DNA from: JBBDRJ01 sp963766295
Lineage (GTDB): Bacteria; Actinomycetota; JAICYB01
Reading direction: 5' to 3'
DNA: 64,000 bases
Assembly: GCA_963766295.1 (NCBI GenBank)
Contig: CAVXYW010000002.1
Coordinates: 806,001 to 870,000, forward strand
The notes under the pieces were generated by a model. It worked only from the letters and a program-made list of their open reading frames with translations. It was not told where the DNA came from and searched no databases. Made by a program: the position numbers and the translations under genes. Below are positions 25,791 through 33,858 of this stretch, piece after piece. Each line of letters starts with the position of its first letter. Positions within the stretch are counted from its first letter, which is position 1.

Positions 25791-27683
25791 GTGCAGCGCC
25801 GTCCCCAAACTCCCCGTTCCGGCACCCGGTCCCGTCCTCGGTGGCGGCTCATCGCGGTCTACGTTGCTCTGCTGATCGCGGGCTTGTGGATCTTCCAGTC
25901 CTTCACGCAGGAATCCAACGACATCTCCTACAGCGAATTCCGCGACCTGGTTGCCGACGGCAAGGTCGTCGACGTAACGATCACGACGTCGGTCATCGAG
26001 GGTCGCTATCGGCGTGGCAACCGCGTTATCGAGTTCACGACCAACCAGCTGCCGGTGCCGGACGAACAGCTCGTTCCCGAACTGCGGGAGCACGACGTCG
26101 AGATCGTGTCCAAGCTCGACAACCCCATCACCGGGATCCTGTTGACCTACATCCTTCCCTTCGGTCTCATCCTCGGCATCTGGTTCTTCCTGATGCGCCG
26201 TATCGGGGGCGGCGCCGCTCAGGCGCTGCAGTTCGGGCGGTCGCGGGCCAAGGTCTACAACCGCAAAGAGCTCCGGACGAACTTCGGCGACGTCGCCGGA
26301 GTGGACGAAGCCGTCGCCGAGCTTCGCGAAGTAGTCGACTTCCTCAAGAACCCCAAGAAATACCAGCGGCTGGGCGGACGCATACCTAAGGGAGTGCTGC
26401 TCGTCGGTCCGCCGGGCACGGGCAAGACCTTGCTCGCGCGCGCCGTGGCCGGTGAGGCCGACGTTCCCTTCTTCTATATGTCCGGCTCGGAGTTCGTCGA
26501 GATGTTCGTCGGCGTCGGTGCGTCGCGCGTACGCGAGCTCTTCGAGCAGGCCAAGACGCATGCGCCTTGCATCATCTTCATCGACGAGCTCGACACGATC
26601 GGAAAGTCCCGCTCGGCCGCGATATCCATCGGAGGACATGACGAGCGTGAGCAGACGCTCAATCAGCTGCTGGCCGAGATGGATGGCTTCGATGCGCGGG
26701 CCAACGTGATCATCATGGCGGCGACCAACCGTCCCGAAGTGCTCGATCAGGCTCTTCTTCGTCCGGGGCGTTTCGACCGGATGGTCGTCGTGGATCGTCC
26801 GGATCTCAACGGCCGCGTCGAGATCCTCAAGGTTCACGCCAGGAAGGTGAAGCTCGCCACCGATGTTGATCTGCGACAGATCGCCGCGCAGACCCCGGGC
26901 GTGGCGGGAGCCGAGCTCGAAAACATCCTCAACGAGTCGGCCTTGCTCGCGGCACGCCGGGGAGAGGACTCGGTCGAGCAGAAGGATCTTCAGGAAGCAA
27001 TCGAGCGCGTGATGACAGGTTTGGAGCGGAAGTCACGAGTGTTGGCGGGCTCGGAGAAGGATCGCGTCGCGCACCACGAGGCCGGGCACGCCGTCGTCGG
27101 ATTGTTCGTCGAGCACGCCGATCCCGTGCACAAAGTGTCGATCATCCCGAGGGGTGCAGCCGCGCTGGGCATGACGATCTCCGTCCCACTGGAAGACCGC
27201 TACCTGTTCACCGAGCCCGAGCTGCAGGACCGCCTCGCCGTGTTGCTGGGCGGTCGCGCAGCCGAGGAGATCATCTTCGACAACGTCTCCACCGGCGCTA
27301 CCGACGACCTGCAGAAATCCACCGACATAGCCCGCCGGATGGTCGAGCAGTTCGGGATGTCGCCGAAGATCGGTCCGATGGCCGTCAGCCAGGACGGTCA
27401 GCGATTCCTGGAGCCGAAGTTTCCGTGGGATTCGTCCCGTGAGACGTCCGAGGAGTTCGCACGGATCGCCGATGAAGAGGTGGCGCGGTTCGTAACCGAC
27501 GCTTACGACCGAGCGCGCAGGATCCTTTCCGAGCACGAAGCAGCTTTGCGAGCAGTCGCGGAGGAACTCAAGCGCGCAGAAGTACTAGACGGTGATGCGT
27601 TGAGAGTCTTGGTGCAGAAGACCGAAAGTGGTCCTGCTGAGCTTGGCGGTTCTGAGGAGTTAGTGAGCGATCCGGGAAGTTAG
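25791..27683 (+). CDS. ftsH: ATP-dependent zinc metalloprotease FtsH
   Basis: The 630-residue membrane protease starts at GTG 25791 (MQRRPQTPRSG). A first helix (IAVYVALLIAGLWIF), a periplasmic domain and a second helix (LLTYILPFGLILGIWFFL) lead into an AAA module with Walker A GPPGTGKTLLARAVAGEA, Walker B CIIFIDELDTIG, the second region of homology (MAATNRPEVLDQALLRPGRF) and the protease motif HHEAGHAVVG. A downstream DNVSTGATDDLQKST segment supplies the third zinc ligand. FtsH degrades misfolded membrane proteins and regulators. Its 3' end overlaps the convergent whiB gene by 24 bases. The longer frame from 25596 is antisense to the zinc-ribbon gene and rejected. Confidence 0.96.
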   Translation: MQRRPQTPRSGTRSRPRWRLIAVYVALLIAGLWIFQSFTQESNDISYSEFRDLVADGKVVDVTITTSVIEGRYRRGNRVIEFTTNQLPVPDEQLVPELREHDVEIVSKLDNPITGILLTYILPFGLILGIWFFLMRRIGGGAAQALQFGRSRAKVYNRKELRTNFGDVAGVDEAVAELREVVDFLKNPKKYQRLGGRIPKGVLLVGPPGTGKTLLARAVAGEADVPFFYMSGSEFVEMFVGVGASRVRELFEQAKTHAPCIIFIDELDTIGKSRSAAISIGGHDEREQTLNQLLAEMDGFDARANVIIMAATNRPEVLDQALLRPGRFDRMVVVDRPDLNGRVEILKVHARKVKLATDVDLRQIAAQTPGVAGAELENILNESALLAARRGEDSVEQKDLQEAIERVMTGLERKSRVLAGSEKDRVAHHEAGHAVVGLFVEHADPVHKVSIIPRGAAALGMTISVPLEDRYLFTEPELQDRLAVLLGGRAAEEIIFDNVSTGATDDLQKSTDIARRMVEQFGMSPKIGPMAVSQDGQRFLEPKFPWDSSRETSEEFARIADEEVARFVTDAYDRARRILSEHEAALRAVAEELKRAEVLDGDALRVLVQKTESGPAELGGSEELVSDPGS

Positions 27684-27911
27684 CTCGCGTCGCATGTAGC
27701 GGCGCTCTTCCTCAGTGGTGCCGCCCCAGATGCCGTACTCCTGATTGGAGTCGAGCGCGTAACCGAGGCAATTCTCGCGGACGTTGCACTGACGACAAAC
27801 CGCTTTTGCTGCTTCGATCTGGAGGAGTGCCGGACCCGTTGTGCCTACCGGGAAGAAGAGATCTGGGTCCATCTCCTTGCAGCGAGAGCTATCGCGCCAG
27901 TCGCTCAGCAC
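27660..27911 (-). CDS. whiB: WhiB-family iron-sulfur regulator (WhiB1-like)
   Basis: The 83-residue protein has the four WhiB cysteines at 11, 39, 42 and 48 (Cys-x-x-Cys-x5-Cys), the GIWGGTTEEERR turn and a basic C-terminus. It holds a [4Fe-4S] cluster, binds the primary sigma factor and responds to nitric oxide or redox stress. DPDLFFPVGTTGPALLQI and the GIWGG turn are closest to WhiB1. The start is GTG 27911 with AGGAGG upstream. In mycobacteria whiB1 lies beside pdtaS and a lipid kinase gene; here the same three families lie within 8 kb. Confidence 0.95.
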   Translation of the reverse strand: MLSDWRDSSRCKEMDPDLFFPVGTTGPALLQIEAAKAVCRQCNVRENCLGYALDSNQEYGIWGGTTEEERRYMRRELTSRIAH

Positions 27912-27979
27912 ACGTTCCTCCTAAAGCTCGACGTCCCGATTGCCCACGAGGTATGTGACAGTGGGACTGCAAGTATGCC

Positions 27980-27993
27980 CGCAAGTTCTTGCG
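27980..27993. promoter_or_regulatory. Inverted repeat upstream of whiB
   Basis: CGCAAG-TT-CTTGCG, six-base perfect arms with a two-base spacer, lies about 70 bases before the whiB start in the 171-bp gap between whiB and the lipid kinase gene. It could be an operator for a dimeric regulator. No matching copy was noticed elsewhere in the window. Confidence 0.3.
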
Positions 27994-28082
27994 TGCACAA
28001 GGGGTCGGTGCGGTTTTCCACTGTCGTTCCACAAGTTTCAACAGTGTGATTTGTTATTGATGTGATGCGTGTTGAATTTGCG

Positions 28083-29018
28083 TTAGGCCCACACCGGAAG
28101 CGCGTCGTAAAGAGGTATCGCGTGCAACTGCGTCACCTCTCCGAGGTACTCGCCGTCCGTCTGAAGAGGGACGGGACGACGCGAGCGGATCGTCACTTGA
28201 GGTTGATCAGTGAGATGGATGGCATCGCGATGTCTCACGTGTTTGCCCGAGGTCAGCGCCTGCTGCAGCCATCGAAGGGTTCGCCAGAAGCGGACCTGCT
28301 TCGACGCCAAAAGGTCGATCCCTTTCGCCGGCTCACTTCGAGGCGAGATCCGAATCGCGCGTTTGCGGAAGTACGTGAACTGATCTGCCAACGCGAGGCA
28401 CGCCCAGAAGGCTCCCTGGGGACCCTCCGGTGTATCGACGATGAGATCGGGAAGCTCGGCTCCCTTTATACGCATGTACGTACGGAGGCCGTGGTAGAGG
28501 AACACCCCGTCGTTGGAATGTCGACGACGCTTCGAGCTGTCGACCCTCTTGACGATCTCAGCGTCGAACACCAACCCGGCGGCGAAGGCGAAGTCGCGTT
28601 GCAGGTGCCCGTGCTCGCTTTCGGCCGTGATGCGACCGGCGGTGAGACGCTTCGGATCGCCGCGCTCGACGATCTCCAGGAGATGGGCCGTCGCTTCGAC
28701 GAGCTCGTTGGGAAAGCCGAGATTTCTCGCTAGGACATTGGTGGTGCCACCAGGCAGAACTGCCAATACGACTTCAGTCGAGTTCGTATCGTGGAGCAGT
28801 CCGTTGACAACCTCGTTCACGGTACCGTCCCCGCCGAAAGCGATAACGGTTTTGGCGCCGGCCTCCACGGCCTCTCGTGCGAGGGCAGCGGCGTGTCCCC
28901 GGGCATTAGTGGTGACGCGTTCGAGCTCGAAGGTTGCCTCCAGCGCTCTTTCGGCTACGCGAAGGGAGCCGGGGGAGACATTTCCGGCCTTCGGGTTCTC
29001 TATAAGGACGGCATTCAC
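28083..29018 (-). CDS. Diacylglycerol kinase family lipid kinase
   Basis: The 311-residue protein is a complete DAGK catalytic fold: LIENPKAGNV at the start, the nucleotide loop AFGGDGTVNEVVNGLL and the LPGGTTNVLARNLGFP segment, then the C-terminal beta domain ending near TDGEYLGEVTQL. It phosphorylates a lipid alcohol with ATP; the lipid is not defined. The start is GTG 29018. It is 171 bases upstream of whiB on the same strand. It is a second DAGK domain besides the one in the PAP2 fusion at the start of the window. Confidence 0.88.
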   Translation of the reverse strand: MNAVLIENPKAGNVSPGSLRVAERALEATFELERVTTNARGHAAALAREAVEAGAKTVIAFGGDGTVNEVVNGLLHDTNSTEVVLAVLPGGTTNVLARNLGFPNELVEATAHLLEIVERGDPKRLTAGRITAESEHGHLQRDFAFAAGLVFDAEIVKRVDSSKRRRHSNDGVFLYHGLRTYMRIKGAELPDLIVDTPEGPQGAFWACLALADQFTYFRKRAIRISPRSEPAKGIDLLASKQVRFWRTLRWLQQALTSGKHVRHRDAIHLTDQPQVTIRSRRPVPLQTDGEYLGEVTQLHAIPLYDALPVWA

Positions 29019-29098
29019 AACGGGCAGCCTACCGAACGTCGGTGGTGCTCTCTAAAGTGCTGGTTGCTTCCCCGTGACCACTGAGAAGGAGGTCTACG

Positions 29099-29359
29099 AT
29101 GGAAGCGATGGATGAGCGCAAGCTGAGCCTCTATCACCGACTCGTGCCGAAACTGGACGAGGGCACAGCACGGGACCTAGTGCTGATGCTTCCCAATGAT
29201 CCCGAGGAGCTGGTGACCAAGGACCACCTTTCGACGCAGCTTGCGCTAACAGAGGCGCGTGTTGTCGACCGGCTCACTTGGCGGATGATCACAGTGATGG
29301 GCGCGTGGACAGCGATCGGCGTGTCCCTTTTCGCCCTGATGTCGCAGCTGTTCGAATAG
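29099..29359 (+). CDS. Small coiled-coil protein with C-terminal membrane helix
   Basis: The 86-residue protein starts at ATG 29099 behind a perfect GAAGGAGGT site. A charged helical part (KLDEGTARDLVLMLPND, STQLALTEARVVDRL) leads to one C-terminal helix (MITVMGAWTAIGVSLFALM). The form resembles the coiled-coil plus tail-anchor proteins of the DUF1640/CCDC90 type, though the match is weak. It stops two bases before the convergent Ku gene. Confidence 0.65.
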   Translation: MEAMDERKLSLYHRLVPKLDEGTARDLVLMLPNDPEELVTKDHLSTQLALTEARVVDRLTWRMITVMGAWTAIGVSLFALMSQLFE

Positions 29360-29361
29360 AG

Positions 29362-30159
29362 CTACTCGCCGACCGCTTTCTTCCCGCGAGCCTTGACCTC
29401 TTCAAGCGACCGCTTCAGCGCTTCCGTCAGGTCGACGACCTGCGGCGCTTCCTCGGAGGTCGTCGGAGCCACGATCTCCTTACCGGAGATCTTCTGCTCA
29501 ACGGCTTCCATCAAAGCAGCGCGGTAGCGGTCGACGAACTGGTCGGGGTTGAATCCCTCGGTCAGGTTGTCGATCAATGTGTGCGCCATCTTCTCGTCGC
29601 CCTCGCTGGTCTCGATGTCGCGTTCCAATTCGGCGAAGCGCGCTTCGCGGATCTCGTCCGGCCAGTACATCGTCTCCATCACCAGCACGTTGTCGCGCAC
29701 GCGCAGCGTCGCCAGGCGTTCTTTGTCTCGGATCGCGACCTTGGCCACGGCTACGCGATCGGAATCGTTGAGTGCCTTGCGGAGCAGGCCGTAGGCCTTG
29801 ATCCCCAGCTCGTCGGGGGCCAAGTAGTAGGAGCGCTGGTAATAGATGGGGTCGATCTCTTCAGAAGGAGTGAAGTGCACGACCTCGACGGTGTGCGATG
29901 TATCGATCTCGATCTTGTCGAGCTCCTCGTCGTCGAATTTCACATACTGGCCCTTCTCATACTCGAAGGCCCGGACGAGGTCGTCTTTGGAGAGATTGTC
30001 CTTGCCGCACACCTTGCACGTGCGGTTGTTGGCGACGCGGCCGTCGTCCTCCTTATGGAGGAGGTTGAACCGAACTGTCTTTTCCTCGGTGGCCGAGAAG
30101 AGGCGAACCGGGATCGTGATTAACCCGAAGTTGATAGCACCGCGCCAGATGGCCTGCAT
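29362..30159 (-). CDS. ku: Non-homologous end-joining protein Ku (copy 2)
   Basis: The 265-residue Ku has the canonical start QAIWRGAINFGLITIPVRLF, a Cys-x-x-Cys pair (TCKVCGKDNLS, as in many bacterial Ku proteins), the core FEYEKGQYVKFDDEEL and METMYWPDEIR, and a short Lys-rich tail. It differs clearly from copy 1 at 16.3 kb, so this is an old duplication or separate acquisition. The start ATG 30159 has AGGAGG upstream. No ligase gene is next to it. Two Ku types could form a heterodimer or work at different times. Confidence 0.95.
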   Translation of the reverse strand: MQAIWRGAINFGLITIPVRLFSATEEKTVRFNLLHKEDDGRVANNRTCKVCGKDNLSKDDLVRAFEYEKGQYVKFDDEELDKIEIDTSHTVEVVHFTPSEEIDPIYYQRSYYLAPDELGIKAYGLLRKALNDSDRVAVAKVAIRDKERLATLRVRDNVLVMETMYWPDEIREARFAELERDIETSEGDEKMAHTLIDNLTEGFNPDQFVDRYRAALMEAVEQKISGKEIVAPTTSEEAPQVVDLTEALKRSLEEVKARGKKAVGE

Positions 30160-30253
30160 GTTTGCCTCCTGATCAGGTCATAACAGGTTAGCCGCGGTCG
30201 CTAACGCGACGCCCTAATGGAGTAATCGATCCGGACGCGTAATCGAAAGCCGA

Positions 30254-30571
30254 TCAGGGGACCATCGGGATGACCTTGTCCAGCTCGGTCAGCTCGAGCA
30301 AACGGCGCACGGCACCGTGTGCTCCGGCGATCTTCATGGTGCCGCCGCCTTCGCGCAGCCTCCGAAGGAGGCCAAGGACGATGCCGAGCCCGGTCGAGTC
30401 CATGAAATCGACATCGCTCACATCGAGCATTACGTCGACGACGTCGGGCGGGTTTATGACGGCCAAGGCCTCGCGCAGCTCGGGCGCCGTAGCCAAGTCG
30501 CAGGTTCCATTTAGATGCACCGTTCGGGAGGCGCTTTCGCCGATGACCTGAACGCGGAGGTCCATGCTCAT
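30254..30571 (-). CDS. STAS-domain anti-sigma factor antagonist
   Basis: The 105-residue STAS domain protein has the conserved loop VDFMDSTGLGIVLGL with the target Ser/Thr. It is shorter and more canonical than the STAS protein at 19.5 kb. The start ATG 30571 overlaps the aconitase stop (30568) in an ATGA junction, so it is translated with aconitase. The pairing is unusual; no partner anti-sigma kinase is in the window. Confidence 0.88.
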   Translation of the reverse strand: MSMDLRVQVIGESASRTVHLNGTCDLATAPELREALAVINPPDVVDVMLDVSDVDFMDSTGLGIVLGLLRRLREGGGTMKIAGAHGAVRRLLELTELDKVIPMVP

Positions 30572-33234
30572 GACTTGAGCCTGTCACGCACGACGGCGGG
30601 AAGGATCCCTCCCTCGCGGAAGTAATGGAGTTCAGCCTGTGTGTCTACGCGGGCCTTGGCTTGAATGGTTCGCTCTCCGTTCTCAGTCCGGAAGATGACG
30701 TCTACCGTGTCGCCCGGCTCGAGAGTCGCGAGGCCGCGGATGTCGATCTCCTCCTTGCCGGTCAAGCCGAGCGCTTGCGGTGTATCCGGAAGCTCAAGCG
30801 GTAACACGCCCATCTGCACCAGGTTCGCGCGGTGGATGCGCTCGTAGGACGCGGCAAGCGTCGCGCGAACGCCGAGTAGCAACGTTCCCTTCGCGGCCCA
30901 ATCCCGCGACGAGCCCGTGCCGTACTCGCGTCCGGCAAGGACGACCAAAGGAGTGCCTTCGGCCTTGTAGCGCTCGAAAGCTTCGTAGACCGTGACGAGC
31001 TCGCCGGTCGGCACGTGGATGGTGAACCCGCCTTCTTTTCCGTCCGCCATGTGATTGCGGAGGCGGATGTTCGCGAATGTGCCTCGGACCATCACCTCGT
31101 GGTTGCCGCGGCGTGTGCCGTAGGAGTTGAAGTCTTTCGGTTCGACACCTCTTGAGATCAGGTATTGCCCGGCGGGTGTCGACGCCGGTATCGAACCGGC
31201 GGGTGAGATGTGATCAGTGGTGACGGAGTCGTTGACCAGAACGAGAACGCGAGCACCGGTTATGTCTTCAACGACCGGGGTCTCCGGAGTGACGTCCTGC
31301 ACGAAGGGTGGTTCGGCGATGTATGTAGAAGAAGGATCGAAGGAGTAGAGATCGCCCTCGGGAACGTCCAACGCGTGCCATCTTTCGTCCCCTGCGAATA
31401 TCTCGCCGTAACGCTTGCGGAAGGCATCGGGATCCATCGAACGCGCGATAGTCGAAGCGATCTCCTGCGAAGTCGGCCAGATGTCGCGAAGGAATACATC
31501 GTCCCCCGATCCGTCGGTGCCGATGGGTTGCGTCGTCAGGTCGATGTCAACCGTTCCGGCAAGTGCATACGCGACTACCAGCGGCGGCGAAGCGAGGAAC
31601 GACATCTTCACCTGCGGGTGGATACGTCCTTCGAAGTTCCGGTTCCCCGAAAGCACAGCGGCAGTCGTGAGTTTGTTCTCGTCTATCGCGTTCGCGATCG
31701 GTTCAGACAACGGACCGGAGTTTCCTATGCACGTGGTGCAACCGAAGCCGACAAGATGGAACCCCAGCGCTTCGAGTGGTTCGACCAATCCGGCCTGCTC
31801 CAGGTAGTCCATTACGACGGGCGAGCCCGGAGCCATCGATGTTTTTACCGTCGGTCCTACGCGCAGTCCCTTTTCGACGGCGTTCTTTGCCAGGAGACCG
31901 GCGCCGATCATGACCATCGGGTTGGACGTGTTCGTGCAACTGGTTATGGCGGCGATGACGACGGAGCCGTCGCCCAGGTCGGCCGAGTCGCCGTTGATAG
32001 CCACCGTCGTGTACGCGGGCTCTGCTTCCTGTCTGCGCCTGATGGTCTCATCGCTTCCGCTCGGAACTCCGCGGAAGTAATCGAGCTCCTTGCGGAATCG
32101 AGAGCCGACGCCGTCTAGCGTTACTCGGTCTTGCGGACGCCGCGGCCCGGCAAGTGAGGGCCGGAGCGAGTTCAGGTCGAATGTGAGCAGCTCGCTGTAG
32201 ACCGGTTCGGGGGCTTCGGTCTCGTGGAACAAACCTTGTGCTTTCGTATAGGCCTCGACGAGTTCGATCCTTGCTTCGTCGCGTCCCGAGTTGCGCATGT
32301 ACGTGATCGTCTGCGCGTCGACGGGGAAGATCCCTTCCGTCGCTCCGTACTCCGGAGACATGTTCGAGATCGTGGCGCGGTCGGCAACGGTAAGCGAGGG
32401 GAGTCCCGGACCGAAGAACTCGACGAACTTTCCAACGACGCCGTGATTGCGCAAGAGCTCGGTGATGGCCAGGACGAGATCTGTTGCGGTAGACCCTTCC
32501 GGTAGTGCGCCTTCGAGACGCACACCAACAACAGTCGGGACCAGCATCGAGATCGGTTCGCCGAGCATCCCGGCTTCCGCTTCGATCCCACCGACACCCC
32601 ACCCGAGGACGCCGAGGCCGCCGATCATCGTCGTATGCGAGTCGGTGCCGAGGAGCGTGTCGGGGTAAGCAACCGGGGGTGAGTCCTCATTGGTGAAGAC
32701 CACGCTCGCCAAGTACTCGAGATTGACTTGGTGGACGATGCCCGCGCCCGGTGGAACTACTCGGAATCTGTCGAAGGCCGTTTGGGCCCATCTTAAGAAT
32801 GCATACCTCTCTTCGTTGCGCTGGAACTCGATCTCGACGTTCTTCGCGAACGCCGAGCTGCTGCCGAACACGTCGACCTGAACGGAGTGGTCGATGACCA
32901 GGTCGACCGGGACCTTCGGGTTCACGCGGGCCGGATCTCCACCCAACCGGGCCACCGCGGCGCGTAGAGCAGCCAGGTCGACAACGGTCGGTACGCCGGT
33001 GAAGTCCTGGAGGATTACGCGAGCGGGGAAGAAGGGGAACTCACCGGTAGTGGTGTTCGGCCAATCTGTTAGGAGGCGGATGTGATCATCGGTTGCACCG
33101 CGGCCCTGGTGACGCAGAACGTTTTCGAGGAAGATGCGAACGACATACGGGAGCTGCGCGATCCGGTCGGACGGCGCCGCGTCGAAGAGGGAGAAATACT
33201 CGAAGGCGCCGCGCGAAGTCTCGAGCGTTGCGAT
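30568..33234 (-). CDS. acnA: Aconitate hydratase A, apparent ATC start
   Basis: The 888-residue aconitase matches AcnA throughout: DHSVQVDVFG, QVNLEYLASVV, GTDSHTTMIGGLGVLGWGVG, the iron-sulfur cysteines in ITSCTNTSNP and GFGCTTCIGNSGPL, and the swivelling domain ending in EYGTGSSRDWAAKG. It interconverts citrate and isocitrate. The first standard start, GTG 32955, would remove about 93 residues that are clearly AcnA (LPYVVRIFLENVLRH, FPARVILQDFTGVP). In-frame sequence continues to a TGA just upstream of AGGAGGGAGG, and the only codon at the right spacing is ATC 33234-33232. I use that as the start. Confidence 0.93.
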   Translation of the reverse strand: MATLETSRGAFEYFSLFDAAPSDRIAQLPYVVRIFLENVLRHQGRGATDDHIRLLTDWPNTTTGEFPFFPARVILQDFTGVPTVVDLAALRAAVARLGGDPARVNPKVPVDLVIDHSVQVDVFGSSSAFAKNVEIEFQRNEERYAFLRWAQTAFDRFRVVPPGAGIVHQVNLEYLASVVFTNEDSPPVAYPDTLLGTDSHTTMIGGLGVLGWGVGGIEAEAGMLGEPISMLVPTVVGVRLEGALPEGSTATDLVLAITELLRNHGVVGKFVEFFGPGLPSLTVADRATISNMSPEYGATEGIFPVDAQTITYMRNSGRDEARIELVEAYTKAQGLFHETEAPEPVYSELLTFDLNSLRPSLAGPRRPQDRVTLDGVGSRFRKELDYFRGVPSGSDETIRRRQEAEPAYTTVAINGDSADLGDGSVVIAAITSCTNTSNPMVMIGAGLLAKNAVEKGLRVGPTVKTSMAPGSPVVMDYLEQAGLVEPLEALGFHLVGFGCTTCIGNSGPLSEPIANAIDENKLTTAAVLSGNRNFEGRIHPQVKMSFLASPPLVVAYALAGTVDIDLTTQPIGTDGSGDDVFLRDIWPTSQEIASTIARSMDPDAFRKRYGEIFAGDERWHALDVPEGDLYSFDPSSTYIAEPPFVQDVTPETPVVEDITGARVLVLVNDSVTTDHISPAGSIPASTPAGQYLISRGVEPKDFNSYGTRRGNHEVMVRGTFANIRLRNHMADGKEGGFTIHVPTGELVTVYEAFERYKAEGTPLVVLAGREYGTGSSRDWAAKGTLLLGVRATLAASYERIHRANLVQMGVLPLELPDTPQALGLTGKEEIDIRGLATLEPGDTVDVIFRTENGERTIQAKARVDTQAELHYFREGGILPAVVRDRLKS

Positions 33235-33338
33235 GAGGCCCTCCCTCCTGGCTGTTCTTCAAGCGTACTCAGCAAGCGACCGGTCATGAGTACTCACGAC
33301 TACGATGGTGGTGTCCCGCTGGACGGAAAGGTAGCGCC

Positions 33339-33836
33339 ATGACTAAGACCACCAGCGGGGTCGGGGAGCAGATGCCGGTGCCTGCCCTGGACCGGATCGA
33401 TCGGCGTGTCGTCGGCTTTTTGTCCCGGTGGAGCATCCCGTTCCTGAGAGTTGCGCTGGGCGTGGTGTTCGTCTGGTTCGGAGCTCTCAAGATCTGGCGG
33501 ATCTCACCTGTTGCCGAGCTCGTATCGAGCACCGTGTACTGGGTGGATCCCGAGTGGTTCGTCCCGACCCTTGGGGTCGTGGAAGTTATCATCGGGCTGG
33601 GCCTGCTGTTCGGAATCGGCTTGCGTCTCATCCTTCTGGTGTTCGCCGGACAGATGATCGGGACGGCTCTCGTGTTCGTCGTGCTGCCCGACGTCGCCTT
33701 CCAACGCGGCAATCCGTTGCTGCTCACGGTGGAGGGCGAATTCGTGGTCAAAAACATCGTTTTGATCGCGGCCGGGATGGTGGTTGGGGCGACCGTCCGT
33801 GGGCGCAGGGCACGGGTGGAGACAGATAGCGGCTAA
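33339..33836 (+). CDS. DoxX/YkgB-like membrane protein
   Basis: The 165-residue protein has four hydrophobic helices after a ~35-residue cytoplasmic start: PFLRVALGVVFVWFGALKI, PTLGVVEVIIGLGLLFG, LILLVFAGQMIGTALVF and VVKNIVLIAAGMVVGA. This pattern, with FGALK after the first helix, fits DoxX/DUF417 (YkgB) proteins, which are linked to respiration or redox stress in some bacteria. Start ATG 33339. It precedes the cytochrome oxidase genes by 22 bases and may belong to that transcript. Confidence 0.68.
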   Translation: MTKTTSGVGEQMPVPALDRIDRRVVGFLSRWSIPFLRVALGVVFVWFGALKIWRISPVAELVSSTVYWVDPEWFVPTLGVVEVIIGLGLLFGIGLRLILLVFAGQMIGTALVFVVLPDVAFQRGNPLLLTVEGEFVVKNIVLIAAGMVVGATVRGRRARVETDSG

Positions 33837-33858
33837 GTGAGTTGACGCGTGCCGGGGT

